Shown here: piece after piece, positions 9,521 through 19,931 of the stretch
Layout of the letters: every line of letters begins with the position of its first letter
Numbering within the stretch: the first letter of the stretch is position 1
NCBI RefSeq assembly: GCF_020089495.2
Contig: NZ_JAIRCA020000009.1
Span: 23,389-87,388, forward strand
DNA from: Streptococcus mitis subsp. hohhotensis
Lineage (GTDB): Bacteria > Bacillota > Bacilli > Lactobacillales > Streptococcaceae
Direction of reading: 5' to 3'
DNA length: 64,000 bases
Translations under genes and position numbers: made by a program
Notes under the pieces: generated by a model
Told to the model about the DNA's origin: nothing
The model's input: only the letters and a program-made list of their open reading frames with translations
Database searches by the model: none

Positions 9521-11479
9521 TTATTTAACATGTTTTTCTGCTTCTTTTTGAGCTTTTTCGACCGCTTTTTTGCTTTCTTGCTCCCATTTAGCCTTAGCTT
9601 CTTCAAACCGCTTAGTCGTCACAGTATCTTTTTGCAGTTTCATGTACTTGTAGTTATTGCCGTCACCCTTGATGCCGACCAATGAATAACCTCTTGTAAA
9701 TGGCGTTACTTTGGTGACAGATGCTGTTCCACCACTTGACATAGCTGACATGATCAGAGAATTGTCAATCATCCAAGCCTGTGCTTCAGCATATTTTTCA
9801 TAGCGTTTGGCTACATCTTTATTTTCGCTATCTGCATCTTTGAGCATCTTGGTGTAGGTATCAAGCCCCAAGCTAGCAATTTTAGCTTTATCTTCTTGAG
9901 CATCTAGACCAAAAATCTTGAGATAGAAGCCATCCTCGGCATTGAAAGGATTGAGATAAGTTGACGGATCTTGGTAGTCACCTACCCAACCATCAAAGTT
10001 CAAATCATAGTCTCGATCAGCTGGTGTCGGTGCCAAGAAGGCTACGTTATTAAAATCATCTGTTGAAAGTTGCTGAACATCAATGACAATGTTATCAGCA
10101 CCCAAAACTGACTCAAGGGTCTGCTTAACAGAGTTCATACCTGTCACGGCATTCTTACTTGTTTGATCAACAGCCACATCCAAGTGAATAGGGAAAGTCA
10201 CACCTTGACTTGCCAATTCTTTTTTAGCTTCCGCAAATTTTGCTTGGGCTTTTTCTTTGTTGAAATAGGCATCCTGAGCATCTGCCAAGTTAATCTCTGA
10301 CCATTCTGTGCCATAGTTGACCAATTTAGAAGCGACTACTTCTCCAAAGGTCTTGTCTCCAACTTGGACAAATGTAGGAGGCACTAGGGTGTTACGAAGG
10401 GTCTTGCTAGCTGCTTCTTCCCCATTTGACTGAGCAGAATAGGCTGTGCGGTCCAAGGCGAAGTTCACTGCTTGGCGGAAGTTCTTGTTCAAAACAGCTG
10501 TCTCAGTTGACTTCTTCTGCTCATCTGTCGTTTTAGACGTATGGTTGTAAGCCTTACGGTTGACGTTGAAATTGAAATACCAAGAAGTCTTGTCCTGCAA
10601 GCTATAGACGATATTATCCTTATATTTTTCCTTAGTCTTAGCAAAGTTTGAACTATTTGGATAAACCCCAGCGATAGAATAAGCTCCACTTTCAAAATTA
10701 CGGATGGTCAATTCTTGGTCTGAACCATCAAAGTAAGCCAATTTTACGTGTTCAATTGATACTTTGTCATGATCGTAGTAATGCGGATTTTTCACATACT
10801 CGATCGATGATTTTGATGTGAAATCTTTTAACAAATAAGGTCCGCTGTAGAGAATGCTATCTGGCGAAAGGGTACCAAAATCTTTCCCTTTTGAATTTAG
10901 AAACTCTTCGTTGACTGGGAAAAGAATACTATTCGTTGTTTTTGAATTCCAGTAGGGTTCTGGACGTGCCAAAGTATACTCAACAGTCTGGTCGTCAATG
11001 GCCTTCACCCCAACCTTAGAAAAGTCAGAATCCGCTCCTGTAATATAATCATTCAAGCCCTTGATCGAGTTTTGAATCAAGTCAATTGCCTGTGATTTAT
11101 TGTCCACTGCGTACTTAATCCCTGTCACAAAATCTTGTGCTTTGACTGGGGCGTACTCTTCACCGTCAGCCGTGAACCATTTGGCATCTTTTCTCAGTTT
11201 ATAGGTATAAGTTAGACCGTCGCTTGAAACAGACCAGTCTTCTGCCAAAGATGGAACTAGGTTTCCATGATTGTCATTTTCAAGCAAACCATCAACTAGG
11301 TTAGTAATAATAGCTGTATTGTCAGCGTAATAATCTAATAAGTAATTAAATGTAGTTGGATTTCCACTAAAGGTTGATGAGTAAGTTTTTGTATCTGAAC
11401 CTGATTGACCGCAAGCGGCTAAAAGCAAGGTAGCCGCAAAAGTCAGGCCTGCGCCAAGTACACGCTTTTTTGTAGTCAT
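9521..11479 (-). CDS. AliA/AliB-type oligopeptide ABC transporter substrate-binding lipoprotein
   Basis: A 652-residue SBP_bac_5 protein. The signal peptide ends in the lipobox LLAAC (Cys about residue 22), so it is lipid-anchored outside the membrane. It is closely related to AmiA/AliA/AliB: GLLENDNHGNLVPSLAEDW, KDAKWFTADGEEYAPVKAQD and a C-terminal Lys-rich EKAQKEAEKHVK tail. These proteins feed peptides to the Ami permease, whose other subunits are not encoded here. In pneumococcus aliA lies on the far side of the capsule genes from dexB; here a homologue sits between dexB and cpsA, so the symbol is left blank. Confidence 0.9.
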   Translation of the reverse strand: MTTKKRVLGAGLTFAATLLLAACGQSGSDTKTYSSTFSGNPTTFNYLLDYYADNTAIITNLVDGLLENDNHGNLVPSLAEDWSVSSDGLTYTYKLRKDAKWFTADGEEYAPVKAQDFVTGIKYAVDNKSQAIDLIQNSIKGLNDYITGADSDFSKVGVKAIDDQTVEYTLARPEPYWNSKTTNSILFPVNEEFLNSKGKDFGTLSPDSILYSGPYLLKDFTSKSSIEYVKNPHYYDHDKVSIEHVKLAYFDGSDQELTIRNFESGAYSIAGVYPNSSNFAKTKEKYKDNIVYSLQDKTSWYFNFNVNRKAYNHTSKTTDEQKKSTETAVLNKNFRQAVNFALDRTAYSAQSNGEEAASKTLRNTLVPPTFVQVGDKTFGEVVASKLVNYGTEWSEINLADAQDAYFNKEKAQAKFAEAKKELASQGVTFPIHLDVAVDQTSKNAVTGMNSVKQTLESVLGADNIVIDVQQLSTDDFNNVAFLAPTPADRDYDLNFDGWVGDYQDPSTYLNPFNAEDGFYLKIFGLDAQEDKAKIASLGLDTYTKMLKDADSENKDVAKRYEKYAEAQAWMIDNSLIMSAMSSGGTASVTKVTPFTRGYSLVGIKGDGNNYKYMKLQKDTVTTKRFEEAKAKWEQESKKAVEKAQKEAEKHVK

Positions 11480-11590
11480 CTTCTTTCTCCTTTATGTTAG
11501 TTTTTATAACATATATTTATTTTACCAAAATAGTGGGAATTTGTAAAGTTAATTGAATTTTGAGAATGAAAGTTTATAAACTTTAGTCAT

Positions 11591-11636
11591 AAAAAACAAA
11601 GGATTTCTGTCTTTCATACAGTCCTCCCTTGTTTTT
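11591..11636 (-). terminator. Terminator after dexB
   Basis: On the minus strand AACAAGGGAGGACTG pairs imperfectly with CAGAAATCCTTTGTT and is followed by a T-rich tract, 38 bases past the dexB stop. It separates dexB from the Ali-like gene. Confidence 0.65.
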
Positions 11637-11673
11637 ATTCGATTTCAATTTTAAATTTTTCTGTAAAAAATAT

Positions 11674-13290
<1,617 letters not shown>

Positions 13291-13315
13291 TCATTATTTT
13301 CATAATCTACAGTCT

Positions 13316-13353
13316 ATGATAGCGTTTTTCAGATTTTTATGCAAGCGTTTGCC
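13316..13353. promoter_or_regulatory. Two candidate catabolite-responsive elements upstream of dexB
   Basis: ATGATAGCGTTTTTCA (from 13316) and ATGCAAGCGTTTGCC (13339-13353) each fit the CcpA consensus WTGNAANCGNWNNCW with one mismatch. They lie 35-72 bases before the dexB start, a position fitting repression by CcpA, sensible for a glucan-degrading enzyme. CcpA control is inferred only from the sites. Confidence 0.5.
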
Positions 13354-13433
13354 TAATCTTTTTGATTCCTTTTTTAACTCCATAGTTTCCTAACTTCCAA
13401 TTTTTTATTATAATAGAGGTCAGAGGTAAAAAA

Positions 13434-14918
13434 ATGAAAAAACAAGCTTTTAGTTCTGAACAATATTTGAATTTACAACGCGACCATATTTTGGAGCGCA
13501 TTAACCAATTTGACGGCAAGCTCTACTTGGAGTTTGGTGGCAAAATGTTAGAAGATTTCCACGCTGCTCGTGTTCTTCCTGGTTATGAGCCTGACAATAA
13601 AATCAAGCTCTTGCAAGAATTGAAAGAGCAGGTTGAGGTCGTGATTGCTATTAATGCAAGTAATATCGAGCATTCCAAGGCACGTGGTGACTTGGGCATT
13701 TCTTATGACCAAGAAGTTCTTCGTTTGATTGATAAATTCAATGAATTGGGAATTTTTGTTGGCTCTGTTGTCATCACACAGTATGCTGGTCAACCAGCTG
13801 CAGATGCCTTCCGCAACCAACTTGAGAAAAACGGAATTGATTCTTATCTTCACTATCCAATCAAAGGATATCCAACGGATATGGATCACATCATTTCTCC
13901 AGAAGGTATGGGGAAAAACGACTACATCAAAACCAGTCGTAACTTGATTGTCGTAACCGCTCCTGGACCTGGTTCTGGAAAATTGGCAACGTGTATGTCC
14001 AATATGTACCACGACCAAATCAATGGCATCAAGTCTGGCTACGCTAAATTTGAAACCTTCCCAGTTTGGAATCTTCCCCTTCATCACCCAGTCAATTTGG
14101 CCTACGAGGCTGCCACAGCTGACCTTGATGATGTCAACATGATTGATCCTTTCCATCTCCAAACCTACGGAGAAACCACTGTCAACTACAATCGTGATAT
14201 CGAGATTTTCCCAGTGCTCAAGCGCATGTTAGAACGCATTCTAGGTGAATCTCCATACGCTTCACCGACAGATATGGGGGTCAACATGGTTGGTTTCGCT
14301 ATTACAGACGATGAAGCTGCTGTCGAAGCCTCTAAACAAGAAATCATCCGTCGCTACTATCAGACTGTTCTTGATTTCAAAGCCGAAAAAGTTGGCGAAT
14401 CTGCTGTCAAGAAAATTGAGTTGCTCATGAACGACCTCGGTATCACACCTGCAGACCGTAAGGTTGCTGTCGTTGCGCGCCAAAAAGCAGAAGAAACTGG
14501 CGGACCAGCCCTAGCCCTTGAATTGCCAAGCGGAGAAATTGTCACTGGTAAGAACTCAGAGCTCTTTGGTCCTACAGCCGCTGCCTTGATCAACGCTATC
14601 AAGAAATCAGCTAACATTGCTAAAGAAGTAAAACTCATCGAGCCTGAACTTGTCAAACCGATCCAAGGTCTTAAAATCGATCATCTCGGTAGCCGCAATC
14701 CACGCCTGCATTCAAATGAAATTTTGATTGCACTTGCCATCACAGCTACAGAAAATCCTGATGCTGCCCGCGCTATGGAAGAACTTGGCAACCTCAAAGG
14801 AAGCGAAGCCCACTCAACTATCATCTTAACCGATGAAGACAAGAATGTCCTTCGTAAACTAGGTATCAACGTAACCTTTGACCCTTACTACCAATACGAC
14901 CGCTTGTATCGTAAGTAA
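13434..14918 (+). CDS. DUF1846 family protein
   Basis: A 494-residue cytoplasmic protein of the conserved DUF1846 family, whose pneumococcal homologue also lies between dexB and luxS. Visible features are a nucleotide-handling-like segment [19 protein letters not shown] written here as [15 protein letters not shown] (about 172-186) and an N-terminal part giving [17 protein letters not shown]. No signal peptide or membrane helix is seen. The biochemical role is not established. Start at ATG 13434 follows an AGAGGT Shine-Dalgarno. Transcription is divergent from dexB. Confidence 0.88.
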   Translation: MKKQAFSSEQYLNLQRDHILERINQFDGKLYLEFGGKMLEDFHAARVLPGYEPDNKIKLLQELKEQVEVVIAINASNIEHSKARGDLGISYDQEVLRLIDKFNELGIFVGSVVITQYAGQPAADAFRNQLEKNGIDSYLHYPIKGYPTDMDHIISPEGMGKNDYIKTSRNLIVVTAPGPGSGKLATCMSNMYHDQINGIKSGYAKFETFPVWNLPLHHPVNLAYEAATADLDDVNMIDPFHLQTYGETTVNYNRDIEIFPVLKRMLERILGESPYASPTDMGVNMVGFAITDDEAAVEASKQEIIRRYYQTVLDFKAEKVGESAVKKIELLMNDLGITPADRKVAVVARQKAEETGGPALALELPSGEIVTGKNSELFGPTAAALINAIKKSANIAKEVKLIEPELVKPIQGLKIDHLGSRNPRLHSNEILIALAITATENPDAARAMEELGNLKGSEAHSTIILTDEDKNVLRKLGINVTFDPYYQYDRLYRK

Positions 14919-14925
14919 CGATTTC

Positions 14926-14949
14926 AACCTCTCCACTCTCGGAGAGGTT
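14926..14949 (+). terminator. Terminator between the DUF1846 gene and luxS
   Basis: AACCTCTCC (14926-14934) pairs perfectly with GGAGAGGTT (14941-14949) around a six-base loop and is followed by TTTTCTCT. It lies 8 bases past the DUF1846 stop codon. Confidence 0.8.
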
Positions 14950-14979
14950 TTCTCTCTGCCTCAGGAGCCAGCTTTATGT

Positions 14980-14985
14980 TATAAT
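14980..14985 (+). promoter_or_regulatory. luxS -10 box
   Basis: TATAAT, preceded by TG-rich ATGT in an extended -10-like setting, 28 bases before the luxS start. It shows that luxS has its own promoter after the terminator at 14926. Confidence 0.65.
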
Positions 14986-15012
14986 GAAAGAAGAAAACTG
15001 AAAGGATTTACC

Positions 15013-15495
15013 ATGTCAAAAGAAGTTATTGTCGAAAGTTTTGAACTTGACCACACCATTGTTAAAGCACCTTATGTTCGCTTGATTGGGGAAGAAACAG
15101 GGCCAAAGGGAGACATCATCTCCAACTATGATATTCGTTTAGTGCAACCCAATGAAGACTCTATCCCTACTGCTGGCCTTCACACTATCGAGCACCTCTT
15201 AGCCAAACTCATCCGTACCCGCATTGACGGTATGATTGATTGCTCACCATTTGGTTGCCGCACAGGATTCCACATGATTATGTGGGGGCGCCACACCAGC
15301 GCTGAAATTGCGGCTGTTATCAAGGATTCGCTCAAAGAAATCGCTGAGACTACTACTTGGGAAGACGTCCCTGGAACAACCATCGAATCTTGCGGAAACT
15401 ATAAGGACCACAGCCTTTTTTCTGCTAAAGAATGGGCAAAACTTATTCTAGAACAAGGGATTTCAGATGATGCCTTTGAGCGTCATGTGATTTAA
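15013..15495 (+). CDS. luxS: LuxS, S-ribosylhomocysteine lyase
   Basis: A 160-residue enzyme splitting S-ribosylhomocysteine into homocysteine and DPD, the precursor of autoinducer-2, in the activated methyl cycle. The metal site is formed by HTIEHLLAK (HxxEH, near residue 56) and the cysteine of [10 protein letters not shown] near 126; the GCRTGFHMI segment holds the catalytic cysteine region. A longer reading frame begins at 14878, but the ATG at 15013 gives the standard [14 protein letters not shown] start and has AAAGGA 10 bases upstream. Confidence 0.97.
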   Translation: MSKEVIVESFELDHTIVKAPYVRLIGEETGPKGDIISNYDIRLVQPNEDSIPTAGLHTIEHLLAKLIRTRIDGMIDCSPFGCRTGFHMIMWGRHTSAEIAAVIKDSLKEIAETTTWEDVPGTTIESCGNYKDHSLFSAKEWAKLILEQGISDDAFERHVI

Positions 15496-15535
15496 ACGCA
15501 AAAAAGAGGCTAGGCAAAAAAGGCTTCAAAACCAG

Positions 15536-15582
15536 AAAAACGCATAGTATCAAGTGTTAAAAATCTTGATATTATGCGTTTT
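15536..15582. repeat. Hairpin repeat, copy 1 (luxS downstream terminator)
   Basis: AAAAACGCATAGTATCAAG pairs with CTTGATATTATGCGTTTT around an 11-base loop. It lies 41 bases past the luxS stop and also faces the end of the convergent operon, so it could terminate both. Related hairpins occur at 44546 and 46223. Confidence 0.7.
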
Positions 15583-15680
15583 ATTGTAGGAAGATTTTCT
15601 AAATTAGGAACTAAACAAATCTAAACCACTTCATCTAATCCTCTTTTATGCCATTATTTTCAATCAAGATTAATTTTGAT

Positions 15681-16550
15681 TTAATCTATTTTGTAAAATA
15701 CCTGTTCGGAGCTATTCGGAGGAGTTTGTCCAGCTGTGATTCTATTTTTGCTTAAATCAGAATCAACCCACTTTATAGTAATACCAATCGGATAAACATC
15801 TATTCCGTAACCTGTAGGCCCAGTCCTTACATCAAATCCTATAACTCCATCAGTTGATATTCCTCCCCTATTTATCTGTCCTCCTTTTACTAAACCATTC
15901 TTATTAAACACTATTTCATGTCCTAACTCATTCCTCCAAGTACCAGCTATACTAGAGAAGTTGCCTTTTAGTATTGCCTTTGTATCAATTTCTTATATTA
16001 CATTTTCTGTGTGCTTTTCTTCTGTGGGAGTCGTGATAAGTGTGGCATCAGTAGCAACCCAGAATTGAAATTTTTCAGAGTCTTCCATGATTTTGATTGT
16101 GAAAGTAACGGTTGCTCCTTCTTGCCATCCCTTAATCATAGATTTCTTAATTTGTACTTGTACACCAGTTATAGGAGCATTATTAGCTTTTACCCAAGAT
16201 GTGCTGGATGATGCAGAGAAACTAGAAGTAGTAGAGGAGCTTTGTTGTGAAGATTGACTATCTACTGCTTCTATATTCCTATCTGACTGTCTAAAGAACA
16301 AAAATGTAGCTCCTATAATAGTAAGAATTAGAAATGTAATTGAGGTTATAAGAATCCAAAGATTGTTGTTCTGTGGCAGGGGACAAACTACTACGTGATT
16401 CTGATTCTGGTAAACTTCAACAATATCGTTTACTTTAGGGTGAAAAGTTAACTCATTGATAGGAACATTTAGAGTCTCATTTGTGTGGAGTCGAATAATA
16501 ACATGTGTATCTGAAACGTGAATAATTTGATTATGGATTTTATTTTTCAT
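15681..16550 (-). pseudogene. Membrane protein with DUF6287-like C-terminus, interrupted by an in-frame stop
   Basis: Two open frames, 15993-16550 and 15681-15911, are in the same frame. Reading through the TAA at 15993-15995 gives one protein of about 289 residues. Residues 1-60 are a divergent form of the N-terminal domain shared in this locus (NDIVEVYQNQNHVVVC). A membrane helix follows at about 64-88, then a Ser/Thr-rich linker. After the stop the frame continues EIDTKAILKGNFSSIAGTW, the start of a DUF6287-like domain, to the end. The second half has only a weak internal GTG start. It is likely a decayed gene; readthrough or an assembly error remain possible. Confidence 0.75.
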
Positions 16551-16556
16551 GTAGTA

Positions 16557-16634
16557 TTAGTTTTCGTACATATAGGCAATCATAAGAGGTAGTGTTTTTG
16601 TGTTTTTGTGGCTTTGAAGACCGTTTCATAACTT
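16557..16634 (-). pseudogene. Relic of the 3' end of a paralogous gene
   Basis: Read on the minus strand with one frameshift, this 78-base segment gives YETVFKATKT then TLPLMIAYMYEN and a stop. That is almost the end of the gene at 20351-21135 (YETVFKATKTLPYMVAYMYDN). It sits between two intact genes and has no start. It shows that another copy of the Ser-rich paralogue was once here. Confidence 0.75.
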
Positions 16635-16637
16635 ATC

Positions 16638-17414
16638 CTAATTATCTGTTTCATGCAGATAAGCAATCATAAATGGTCGTAGTATTACAGAATTATCTTT
16701 TGTAGTCTGCAGAACTCCATAAGTTTTTCCATACAACACTAATTTATCACCTTCTACTATGACTCTTGATAAGTAACCGTTAGGAATAAAAACAGCAATA
16801 GGTTCCCCATATCCTGAACCTAATTCATTTGAAACAATTTGTATTACAGTACCTTTATCCTCTGAATCTTTTACTTGTACAACTTCCCCACTAACTCGTA
16901 TTTTCATATAGCGAGGTAATTCATCATGAATCCATTTATCATAGTCAAATGACGAGGTATATTTCTGCTTATCCATCCTTTCTTCATCGTCGATTGTTAA
17001 TAAAGACTTAGGAACAAGTCCTGATATCGAAGATTTTGTAGAACTAGAGCTACTTTCTTGAGATGAAGAGCTAGAACTACTCTTAGATGAAGACGTAGAG
17101 GACTTAGAAGAACTAGAGGTATTCTGTGATGTAGTTATTTGATTCATTATAAAATATGCACTAACTGACAAAACAATAACTACAAGAGCTATTAAAATAG
17201 GTTTTATCTTACTTTTTCTAGATTTATGCTTTTTTACTGGGGTACTTTCCTTACTATCTTCAACCCTTATAACAATATCACCATAAACCTCTACATAATC
17301 CCCTATTGTAGGTTCAAAGTCACAAGATTTAATGGCAATTTCCTTTAAACTTCCATCTTCATAACCTATGTAAGCAGTATCTTCAATTATTTTAATAATT
17401 TTTCCTTTATTCAT
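16638..17414 (-). CDS. Single-pass membrane protein: shared N-terminal domain, Ser-rich linker, OB-like domain
   Basis: A 258-residue protein of unknown function. Residues 1-50 form the domain common to this locus (YIGYEDGSLKEIAIKSCDFEP, IGDYVEVYG). A basic stretch (KKHKSRKSK) precedes one helix at about 69-90, placing the N-domain inside. A serine-rich linker covers about 95-135. The external C-terminal part (about 160-258) has the alternating pattern of an OB-fold (MKIRVSGEVVQVKD ... EGDKLVLYGK). The gene is 3 bases from its neighbour in an operon with a thioredoxin-like and an excalibur protein. A frameshifted paralogue is at 20351. Confidence 0.8.
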   Translation of the reverse strand: MNKGKIIKIIEDTAYIGYEDGSLKEIAIKSCDFEPTIGDYVEVYGDIVIRVEDSKESTPVKKHKSRKSKIKPILIALVVIVLSVSAYFIMNQITTSQNTSSSSKSSTSSSKSSSSSSSQESSSSSTKSSISGLVPKSLLTIDDEERMDKQKYTSSFDYDKWIHDELPRYMKIRVSGEVVQVKDSEDKGTVIQIVSNELGSGYGEPIAVFIPNGYLSRVIVEGDKLVLYGKTYGVLQTTKDNSVILRPFMIAYLHETDN

Positions 17415-17417
17415 TAT

Positions 17418-17819
17418 TTATATACTCCCCCATACAATGGCTCCTAACCACATTCCAAAAATCATAGCACCAGTTGCACAAATCATTATAACAGTTCCTT
17501 GTTCTTTATCACCTCTGCTTCTGATGAGATATCCTAAAACAATACCTATTACTCCAAAAATAAAAGGGAGAAATAGTAGAGAAGTTGCTGTGCAAATCCA
17601 TCCCCATATTTTCAACGTTTTAGTATTATTTGGATTATTTGAATTTGTTGTAAGTTTCCTAGTAATGATGTAGTTTCCATCAGTACCAAAGACTTCCACC
17701 TCTTCTCCAACCTCTGGGAGGAAATCAAAGTATTTTCTTTCTATCTCTAGGAGACTACCATCAGCCTTACCTAGATATATCGTTTCAATATTGTCCTTAA
17801 GTATTTTGTATGTATTCAT
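17418..17819 (-). CDS. Small membrane protein with the shared N-terminal domain
   Basis: A 133-residue protein. The N-terminus (YLGKADGSLLEIERKYFDF, VGEEVEVFG) is the locus-wide cytoplasmic domain, followed by two membrane helices (about 70-95 and 108-130) with a short basic RSRGDKEQ loop. The helical part resembles DUF4190-like small membrane proteins in layout. Its paralogue at 19932 has the same architecture. It is 3 bases from each neighbour, so part of a single operon. Function unknown. Confidence 0.8.
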   Translation of the reverse strand: MNTYKILKDNIETIYLGKADGSLLEIERKYFDFLPEVGEEVEVFGTDGNYIITRKLTTNSNNPNNTKTLKIWGWICTATSLLFLPFIFGVIGIVLGYLIRSRGDKEQGTVIMICATGAMIFGMWLGAIVWGSI

Positions 17820-17822
17820 TAT

Positions 17823-18263
17823 TTATTCCTTTCTTATAAATGATTCAACCACTTCAACACTAGCTTGACTTGCTTTCGGTAATATGTCGTATACTGTACC
17901 ATTTGTGAAGTAAGTGAGATTGGGGATTGTTTTGAATCCTACAGTTGTTTTGAAGTTATTCCAACTAGTCTTATCTATATGCTCACTATCCAAGTAATAC
18001 ACAGTTATCTCAGTTTCATCTACTGCTTTTGCTAGCTTTGGAGCAAATTCTTGACAGTATGGACAACTTTCTCTCCCTGTGTATAGGTAAAAGCTTTCTT
18101 GATGTTGTATTTTCTGTTCTACAGCCTCTAAACTTATCTTTTGAAGTCTATTTACAGCTATCTGGTAGTCTGTTTGTGGCAGAGTGGTTAAGTATGCTGT
18201 GAATGTGACAATGATAATAAGTAGTAGTGAAAGTAGAATAAGAACTTTTTTACTATTCATCAC
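17823..18263 (-). CDS. Membrane-anchored thioredoxin-like protein (CPYC)
   Basis: A 146-residue protein with an N-terminal signal anchor (about 6-26) and a thioredoxin fold outside. ESCPYCQEFAPKL near residues 65-77 holds the CxxC active site, and TIPNLTYFTNG holds the cis-proline loop. It resembles bacteriocin-transport accessory (Bta-like) thioredoxins. The adjacent excalibur protein has only two cysteines, in its C-terminal domain, making it a possible disulfide substrate; that pairing is inference. The start overlaps the excalibur gene by 11 bases. Confidence 0.85.
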   Translation of the reverse strand: MMNSKKVLILLSLLLIIIVTFTAYLTTLPQTDYQIAVNRLQKISLEAVEQKIQHQESFYLYTGRESCPYCQEFAPKLAKAVDETEITVYYLDSEHIDKTSWNNFKTTVGFKTIPNLTYFTNGTVYDILPKASQASVEVVESFIRKE

Positions 18264-19092
18264 ATCCGTATCCGTCTTTGTCTCTATCTAACCATGGACC
18301 GTATTGGGGGTCACTAGCAGGTATATTTACACGTCCTGCTTTGCGTGCTTCCTTACAGTTTTTGAACGGTCTTAAATTTGATTGTGGAGTAGGCGTAGAC
18401 GATTGTGTAGGAGTAGTTGTAGTGTGAGATGAAGCTTGTTCTTGCTCTTTTTCTCGTGAAGATGCTTTCCTTTCCTCCTCTTTTGATTTGGAGGCTTCAA
18501 TACTTGCTTTTTCCTCTTCTTGTTGTTTTTCTGTTTTTCTCACTTCGCTGATTACTAACGAGCCTTTACTGATTGAATCATATTTTTCTAAAGATACTGT
18601 ATTTCCTGTATAGACCATAAGTTCATTTATTTTTACAGCTAGTGATTCAGGTGTACGGATAAGAAGTTTCTTACCTGTTATGTTGTACTCACGATATTCA
18701 TCTTTTTCTTCAATCCCAATTACCTCAGCTTCAACTTCGTAGAGTTTATCAGTGTTAGAGAGTTTGTATGCTAGTTCTCTCAGTGCTTTGGCTCGCAGTA
18801 TGATTTTAATTTGTGGTGTATTTAGATAAGCATCTACAGCTATATGTCCAGTTGGAGACCATTTCTCTATTTTAGAGCTAGTTTCACTACTGGATGATGA
18901 AGTAGAGGAAGAAGAACTAGACTGTTTAACTTGTGAAGACTGTTTGACGGAATCATTAGCCTTAGTTTGAACTTGTGAGTGTTTAGTGCTACCGCTAGTT
19001 AATAGCGTGAAGAACAAAATGAGGATAAGCAATAGTACAATACTACCTATAATCTTTTGTTCTTTGCTTAATTCCTTAAGCTTTTTAAGCAT
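18253..19092 (-). CDS. Excalibur-domain membrane-anchored protein
   Basis: A 279-residue protein: one N-terminal helix (about 14-32), a Ser-rich linker (50-72), a folded middle region (about 85-190, OB-like strands), a charged coiled-coil-like Glu/Lys/Ser stretch (190-220), a Thr/Pro linker, and a C-terminal excalibur domain. The last begins FKNCKEARKAG and ends DRDKDGYGCDE, with the D-x-D-x-D-G calcium-binding loop and two conserved cysteines. It is the first gene of the module A operon, with a -10 box at 19156-19161. Surface location is expected. Confidence 0.85.
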   Translation of the reverse strand: MLKKLKELSKEQKIIGSIVLLLILILFFTLLTSGSTKHSQVQTKANDSVKQSSQVKQSSSSSSTSSSSSETSSKIEKWSPTGHIAVDAYLNTPQIKIILRAKALRELAYKLSNTDKLYEVEAEVIGIEEKDEYREYNITGKKLLIRTPESLAVKINELMVYTGNTVSLEKYDSISKGSLVISEVRKTEKQQEEEKASIEASKSKEEERKASSREKEQEQASSHTTTTPTQSSTPTPQSNLRPFKNCKEARKAGRVNIPASDPQYGPWLDRDKDGYGCDE

Positions 19093-19155
19093 ATATATCC
19101 TCCTGATATTTAACTTTATTTAATGAAATAAAAGAAATATTTCCTAACAGTTATA

Positions 19156-19161
19156 ATTATA
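19156..19161 (-). promoter_or_regulatory. -10 box of module A operon
   Basis: TATAAT on the minus strand, 64 bases before the excalibur gene. An equivalent TATAAT stands before the module B operon at 21931-21936. The intergenic regions of the two modules are visibly related, including a TATAAGAT-containing segment ahead of each divergent regulator. Confidence 0.55.
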
Positions 19162-19276
19162 TCACACAAACTTTAACAATAGAATATATTTTTAACAAAT
19201 ATTAAATTATAGAGAATGTAAACCTGATTGTTTAATCTATAAGATAGATAGTAGATTTAACATAGAGGGTGAAGGA

Positions 19277-19603
19277 ATGGATGATATATTAGAAAATATA
19301 AGTAATCAGATACGAGACTTACGAGTTTCAAAGAAGATTACACAACAAGAATTAGCAGAAAGAACAAATCTAAGCGTTCCTTATATCAGTCAGATAGAAA
19401 ATAATCACAGAAATATCTCTTTGGAAACTTTTGTGAAGATTGTTGATGCTTTGGAAGTTTCATTGAGTGATTTTTTCTTACCTTATTCTGTGCCACAAGA
19501 TACTGAGATGATGGAACTGCTATTGAAGATTCAGAAACACCCACAGCATAAGATGATTGTTCATAAGGTGATGGAAATACTTGAATTAAGCCAAGATAGT
19601 TAG
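19277..19603 (+). CDS. XRE-family transcriptional regulator of module A
   Basis: A 108-residue protein with a Cro/CI-type helix-turn-helix at about 9-65 (KKITQQELAERTNLSVPYIS, then QIENNHRNIS) and a helical C-terminal tail. It is divergent from the module A operon across 184 bases and is the obvious candidate to control it. A shortened copy whose DNA-binding part is missing is at 22054-22188. Ligand or trigger is unknown. Confidence 0.9.
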   Translation: MDDILENISNQIRDLRVSKKITQQELAERTNLSVPYISQIENNHRNISLETFVKIVDALEVSLSDFFLPYSVPQDTEMMELLLKIQKHPQHKMIVHKVMEILELSQDS

Positions 19604-19931
19604 TGATAAATAAAAAGCACTAAAGAGTAATTTATCCGAAATATATCTAACTGTAGACAGTTACTTTAGTATCTATTGCTATTTCAATCATGCTTCAGAT
19701 TGTTATAGTCTCTTTTGAAGTAATTTTCAATAGTAATCTGTGGGTCAGGTAATTAGAAATTATCCGTACTTTTTGCATATTGTGAGGATTAAAAGTTACG
19801 TTATTTAGACAAGGAATGAGAATTATTTTTCTTTATTGAAGAAGTCTATTAAAAAATAAAAATAAAAAAGAAAGCACTGAATCTGAGTATCCAGTGCTTA
19901 TCTATTACCTTAAGAAACGTGTTACCTCTTA
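19604..19931 (-). pseudogene. Intergenic region with a second paralogue relic
   Basis: No intact gene. Minus-strand 19661-19745 matches the middle of the gene at 20351-21135: it reads ITIEN, DYNNLKHD, then after a frame change EIAIDTKV, corresponding to ITVDN, DYNKWNHD and EIAVDTKV of the paralogue. The rest is AT-rich without recognisable content apart from the terminator at 19873. Confidence 0.65.
19873..19900 (-). terminator. Terminator of module B operon
   Basis: On the minus strand AAGCACTGG pairs with CAGTGCTTT and is followed by CTTTTTTATTTTTATTTTTT, 32 bases past the stop of the 19932 gene. Confidence 0.8.

Noticed and set aside
13548..14162. Long minus-strand frame (204 codons) inside the DUF1846 gene
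   Set aside because: It is antisense to a well-conserved gene, has no ribosome site and no protein-like pattern.
14878..15012. N-terminal extension of LuxS from 14878
   Set aside because: The extra part spans the DUF1846 stop, a terminator and the luxS promoter; the standard start is 15013.
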